From Flabesymbios commensalis (lineage: Eukaryota; Annelida; Polychaeta; Terebellida; Flabelligeridae), in assembly GCA_964017125.1 (NCBI GenBank), contig OZ024914.1, forward strand, positions 21,324,282 to 21,388,281: DNA of 64,000 bases, given 5' to 3'. Below, one piece after another: positions 59,666 through 64,000 of the stretch (position 1 is the stretch's first letter; each line of letters opens with the position of its first letter). Position numbers and translations under genes: made by a program. The notes below the pieces were generated by a model that saw nothing but the letters and a program-made list of their open reading frames with translations, was not told the DNA's origin and searched no databases.

Positions 59666-60520
59666 CATCAACCCTTTAGTTACTACGGCTACTAACGGCT
59701 AAGAAAAGCGCGTTTCAATCAGATCTTCTTTTAATTTGTCAAATATGTTGAGCTATGTCAGCCAATGACCTGATTAACTTTTGGGAGCAAACAATTTAAA
59801 AAATGGCCGTTTCGTGGCCATTTTGAATTTTAATAATTTTGTGATACTCAACAAAATGCAAAATAGCTATACCATAATTTAAAAACAAAATGTAATGTCT
59901 CACACAAGGATAACCCATGACAAATTTCGCACTAATACAATACAAAATGGCCGCCAGTCGGCCATTTTAATTGTTTTACTCATTATCTTGGGAAACTTAC
60001 ATGATAGCTGATCTATGGACTTCTGCTTCCTCATACTTGACATAGCCATCAGATACCACCAGGGGAGTTTTTGTGACATTTTGATTCCCATATTACCAAC
60101 CCTTTAATTACTAGGGCAACTAACAAAGAAATACTTGTTAGCGCATTTCAGGAAAAAGTTTCCAGCAGATCTTTTTATTTGGCAAATATGCACAGCAATG
60201 TCAGTCAATGACCTGATTAACTTTTAGGAGCAAACTATTTTAAAATGGCGGTCTAGCGGCTATATTTTGCTATATTTAAGCAACTCAAAATCAAAGCAAA
60301 GTAGCTGGACCATGCATATAGAACAAAATGTAAGGTCTCACACAAGGAGAACACATGAGAAAATTTGGCAGAAATAAAACCGGAAATGGCCGACTGACGG
60401 CCAATTTCAATTGTTTTTTCTCATTATCCGGAAATGCCGCATAATAGCTAAAGCGGTAATATAAAATAAACCTTGAGAAAGTTTGCTGATCTATATCAAA
60501 TTTGAAATGGCCGACTGACG
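59666..60520 (+). repeat. Two-copy tandem duplication, ~428-bp unit
   Basis: ATCAACCCTTTAGTTACTAC (59666) and ACCAACCCTTTAATTACTAG (60094) start two units. Later matches include CAATGACCTGATTAACTTTT, GGAGCAAAC, AATGT(A)A(T/G)GTCTCACACAAGGA, CCCATGA/CACATGA and GGCCATTTTAATTG/GGCCAATTTCAATTG, with AAAATGGCC(G) motifs in each. Divergence is moderate. A shorter third piece (CAAATTTGAAATGGCCGACT) follows near 60500. Confidence 0.88.
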
Positions 60521-61040
60521 ATAACGAAGGGCTGCTTTCGTGTTCGTTTCCGAACAACTCTTTCTAGTTGCATTTGTTGCTGAATAATAATAAGATCTTT
60601 TCACGTTTTTATATGTGTGACCCTGCATGTCAAAGTGAGTCGTAAGTTGTAAGGTAATCATGCATGGTAATATGAATACAAGTAGGCTAACCTCTTTGCT
60701 AACATAAGCAGCGAGTTGGCATACAGGTTAAACATCTCTCAAAATAACACAATTAAAAGCCAAAACAACAACAATATTTGATGTAGGCCTATTATTATCA
60801 GATATGATCATTTTCTTTTCTATGGATGGATGCATGTATATATTGGCATGGTCACATTGTAGCTTGCCTAATAAGGATCTCAACACAAAACATGATAATT
60901 AATAATGTTTTGTTTTACTGTGCACCGTGACAGGTCACAACGCAAAACATGATAATAAAACATGTGTTGTGATGCTGTGTATAATGACGTGACACCTCGC
61001 AAAGACAAAACGTTTGCTCAATGCTAATTTTGAATCCACA
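60521..61040. other. Unassigned sequence
   Basis: CAACACAAAACATGATAATTAAT (about 60880) and CAACGCAAAACATGATAATAAAAC (about 60938) are a short direct repeat. No gene. Confidence 0.5.
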
Positions 61041-61600
61041 TCCCAGCAAACACCTATGCTGTTTTAATGTTAGACAATCGCCTGCGACACTTGTACAACA
61101 TAAGACCAGCAGAATTGTAGCGTCTGTTTTGCTGGACGTCTGGCTTTGTTATTTCCTCCTCTGCACAGTGTCCAGCCAGGGCCTGATAAATCACCACCTC
61201 AGACCAGTACTTGACATGTGATTGAGGGTTCTGGTGGCAGCTTGGTGTCGTTTGCTTACAAATCATAACCTGTCTGATGCTGAGGGGTCCATGTCCCGCG
61301 GCCTTTATAGCGGGATGTGCTGCAGACGAGGGTCTTTACCTTGCTACCCAGTTCTATTTTGGATACACGTCAACTAACAAATTAGCGTGGATAATACGGT
61401 AGTAGCATAAACAGGATAATCTGCCCACGCATAAATTATGACGGATAGTGTAATCGTTTATATTATATTAGGCTATAACAGTAAATACAAAGATAGCACG
61501 GTTTAATAAAAGAATGGTGCAACAATATTATTGAAAGATTATTATACAAAGGAATAAATAAATGAGCGCACTCACCTGATAACGCCTGTGTTTGCTGGGA
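61041..61600. mobile_element. Possible 560-bp element with perfect 13-bp TCCCAGCAAACAC ends
   Basis: TCCCAGCAAACAC (61041-61053) and GTGTTTGCTGGGA (61588-61600) are perfect inverted ends of the CCAGCAAACACA family. The left side also has GCTGTTTTAATGTTAGACAA/TCGCCTGCGACA as in the 32.1-kb copy. Either one large element or two truncated copies facing each other would fit. Confidence 0.5.
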
Positions 61601-61916
61601 ATGATGTATTACTCTTCTACCGTTTATTATGGGGAAGAGCTGCGCCACTACACCAGGTACAACAGACACGAGAGATATAGCCTAGGCCTAGGACCTAGCT
61701 ACTATTCTGCCGTGTAAGGGCAAAATGTAGTATATGCTTACAGTAAGCAAATACTGTATTTTGAGCATTATTGTAGTTTGCTTTAATTTAAGCCCTAAAT
61801 ATAAACAACAGTATTCTATATCTGGCATAGGCTACTGTTCATTCTAATTTTGAATAAATATTTGATTCAATTAATTTAAACGCTATTAGAGGGAACCAAG
61901 TTAACATGATTAATGT

Positions 61917-62092
61917 AGTTATAATTTAAAAAACATGATGTAAGTCGTGCGTTGTGCTGTTTTAGCAGCCCTATCAATGTATAACAACCCGCCAATGTCA
62001 ACAGCTGTTGACAATAGCGGGTTGTCACACTATGATGGCGGGCCGCGAAGACAGCACAACGCCCTCCTAAATCATGATAATTGTTATAATAG
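61917..62092. mobile_element. Palindromic MITE centred on GTCAACAGCTGTTGAC
   Basis: The inner arms CAACCCGCCAATGTCAACAG and CTGTTGACAATAGCGGGTTG pair almost fully. Outer arms CGTTGTGCTGT/ACAGCACAACG, AACATGAT/ATCATGAT and GTTATAAT/ATTGTTATAAT extend the palindrome to about 175 bp. It is non-coding. Confidence 0.78.
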
Positions 62093-63362
62093 GTAGACTG
62101 TCTGTTATTGCGTTTCCAGAAAGACTGCTGGAGGTTGTTTACAGAAGCGATCAATTCCCTCCTGTCATCTGGCAGCGTGTAGTTCCCGTAGAGTGAGAAC
62201 GAATAGAACTGAAGACGGCAGGATGATAAATTCAGACAAAATGGGGCCGCTTATAATAATTATTATTATACCTTCTGGTTCGAAGTTGAATTATTTATAT
62301 TGTGTCAGCGGGCAAAAATCGAACAGGACGGTGCATCTAGTGTATTTTCAACCTGCAGCTGGTTAGCCGCGTCTGTGACTGGCGACAACGCCAGCTATAT
62401 TATAGGAAGCTATTCTGAGAGTGGTAGGAAGTCGGTTGTTAGGTTTCGAATTAATCTGTTTCTTATTGACGGTCAATACAATGGGGTTTTTTGGTCATAA
62501 TAGTAGAAGAGCAAGCTCCTATGGGTACAACCCATCATACTGACAAAATTTAATAGTATTTTATGTTAGAGAAGACCTCCCTGGTCATTTCTAGCGTTGG
62601 CGTAAAGTAAAATTGTGGTATCAGTTTTTTGTACATGCCATTTTCTAACATAGGGGGGGGGGGGTGTTTCGCTATGTTTGTAAAAGTGGAGGTCAAGTTC
62701 GGAAAAAACTATATATTTGCAATGAATAAACCAATTAAAAAAAAAAAAAAAACACTCAGTATTAAATTAGCAAACTCTTGGGTTCGTCTGGCCTCAGTCA
62801 GATTGTGTATTGTGAGAATATACCAACACTGACCAAGCCACATCTCAATAGTAAATCCGTTATGGATTTTTTCTAATTCTATTTACAAGAAATGAAGCAG
62901 ACATTATACCATTGTATTGGCTAAAAATGCTAGAATAAACAATGTCTTGGGAAAAAGTAAGACCAAATTTGATCCCATGGGTGTACCTTTAATGAGCTCA
63001 CTTCATTCAGCATACGGTCCTGGTGAGTATTGATATATTCTAGTTGTCATTGTGACATTGTATCATAGTCCATGAGCCAAACACTGAAATTTTGATGATC
63101 GGTACCATTCTAAGGGACTAATTCTAATGTTACTTTTTGTTTAGCTACATATCTCTAGATAATAAAAATGCCTGGTGCCCTTACTATGTAATAGCTTAAT
63201 AATGAAAATTGACCTTTACGTACGGTGACCGTCAATGTAAATTTTGCTTAAAAACATGAAAAAAAATATATGTACGTTGAATGTATTAAATTCAACAACA
63301 ATGATATAGTTGTACACATATCATTCTAATTTCTATACATGTACAACCAAGTCACCAAAACA
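62093..63362. other. Unassigned; poly-G at ~62654 and poly-A at ~62738
   Basis: No gene. Frames at 62300-62500 and 62629-62832 lack motifs. Confidence 0.4.
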
Positions 63363-63425
63363 CGCTGACCCAGCTTTGTTTCAATGTTGGGCCAATGTCT
63401 AAAACGTTGGCCCAACATCTAAGCA
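63363..63425. mobile_element. Small CCAGC-type MITE remnant
   Basis: GACCCAGCTTTGTTTCAATG, then TTGGGCCAATGTC, AAAACG, TTGGCCCAACATC forms a palindromic centre like that of 9384-9493, with a weak outer arm (AAGCAATGCCTGATAAC). Confidence 0.55.
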
Positions 63426-64000
63426 ATGCCTGATAACCGACCCCGAACAATATAGACCGACCGTGTCTGGGGGTAAGGTGTCACCCGGAAGGGGTAATAA
63501 GGCCACTATTATTTTGACATATAAAGCTGGACTCCCCAGGGGCCAGAATCAACCTGTTGGTCAGGTAACTGCCGCCGCTTTACTGAAATATGGCCAAAAA
63601 TGTACAAAAATGTACGATTTTGGTCCGATTTTGAGAAATCGAGTGTATGACACATTTTTGCCAGCTCAGTAGTCAAATTATGAGCTATATCATTATGTTT
63701 AATATTAATAGAAAGCTACTGACACAGGCGCTCACATGGATGTACAATTTTGGGTCTGAACATTGACCAACACAAGAGAGGTTTAAATTGGGATTTAACA
63801 CTTACTTTTCCTATTTTTCATAGTTTTTTAGTAAATAGTCAAAATACTTTTCTCTAAGCTGATGTTTGTATGATACAAATGAGAAGTTCTGATTCAAACA
63901 TGTTCTAAATGTTCTATTGTTTACTTAAAGAAACTAATTTGGAATAAAAAATTAAGAGTTATGTGAACATATTAAATGCGTTTTTGGCAAAACGTAAAAT
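63426..64000. other. Unassigned sequence to the window end
   Basis: No gene. The frame at 63463-63672 has no motif support. ATGTACAAAAATGTACGATTTTGG is a local short repeat. Confidence 0.4.

Noticed and set aside
61463-61669. Minus-strand exon ending at GTGAGT near 61574
   Set aside because: The supposed exon end is the GTGTTTGCTGGGA terminus of a MITE family, and the frame has no other support.

Overview
This is an AT-rich stretch of animal nuclear DNA packed with repeats. It probably comes from a marine invertebrate. The L2/CR1-type LINEs ending in ATTG/TCAA tails, tRNA-derived SINEs, CCAGCAAACACA fold-back elements, long fold-back structures and recurring TAGGCCTA octamers make me lean towards a deuterostome such as an echinoderm, hemichordate or lancelet. 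The sequence alone does not settle the species. There is no sign of prokaryotic organisation. I recognised no LTR, virus-like or Polinton-like element. Nearly all short open frames are chance frames inside repeats.

Layout. 1-1.3 kb: a minus-strand LINE reverse transcriptase cut by the window edge. 2.4-9.5 kb: small DNA transposons, a TTAA-flanked element, a duplicated segment, and two dimeric tRNA-type SINEs, each with a perfect 13-bp target duplication. 11.4-16.6 kb: a LINE tail, another SINE, a CpG-rich element, and the remnant of a multicopy protein gene between inverted repeats. 16.6-25.5 kb: an old long fold-back structure whose centre is a roughly 2-kb array of ~21-bp units built on the palindrome CCGTTATAACGG. 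25.9-30.5 kb: a palindromic MITE, a ~165-bp satellite carrying ATTTGCAT, and a second fold-back element with ~1-kb arms.

31.5-34.0 kb holds a CpG-rich element and then the only plausible host gene fragment: a signal-peptide exon and a 195-bp exon, both ending in phase 1 at good splice donors. 35.3-42.6 kb: two related LINE copies lie head to head. One carries a TTAA element inserted at a site that is still empty in the other copy. Between them are a TCAA/GATC microsatellite, a fragment of another LINE and a GC-rich minisatellite. 43-48 kb: further small elements. 49.3-52.3 kb: a third fold-back structure, again enclosing a minisatellite of ~21-22-bp dyad units (ATTGTG...CACAAT). 52.3-64 kb: scattered small elements, including a 93-bp near-perfect palindrome, more TTAA elements and a 428-bp tandem duplication.

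Most notable is a recurring architecture: diverged long inverted repeats around a minisatellite whose unit is itself a dyad. It occurs twice with unrelated units. Next in interest are the TTAA-specific MITE group, with direct empty-site evidence, and the candidate secreted-protein exons at 33-34 kb.
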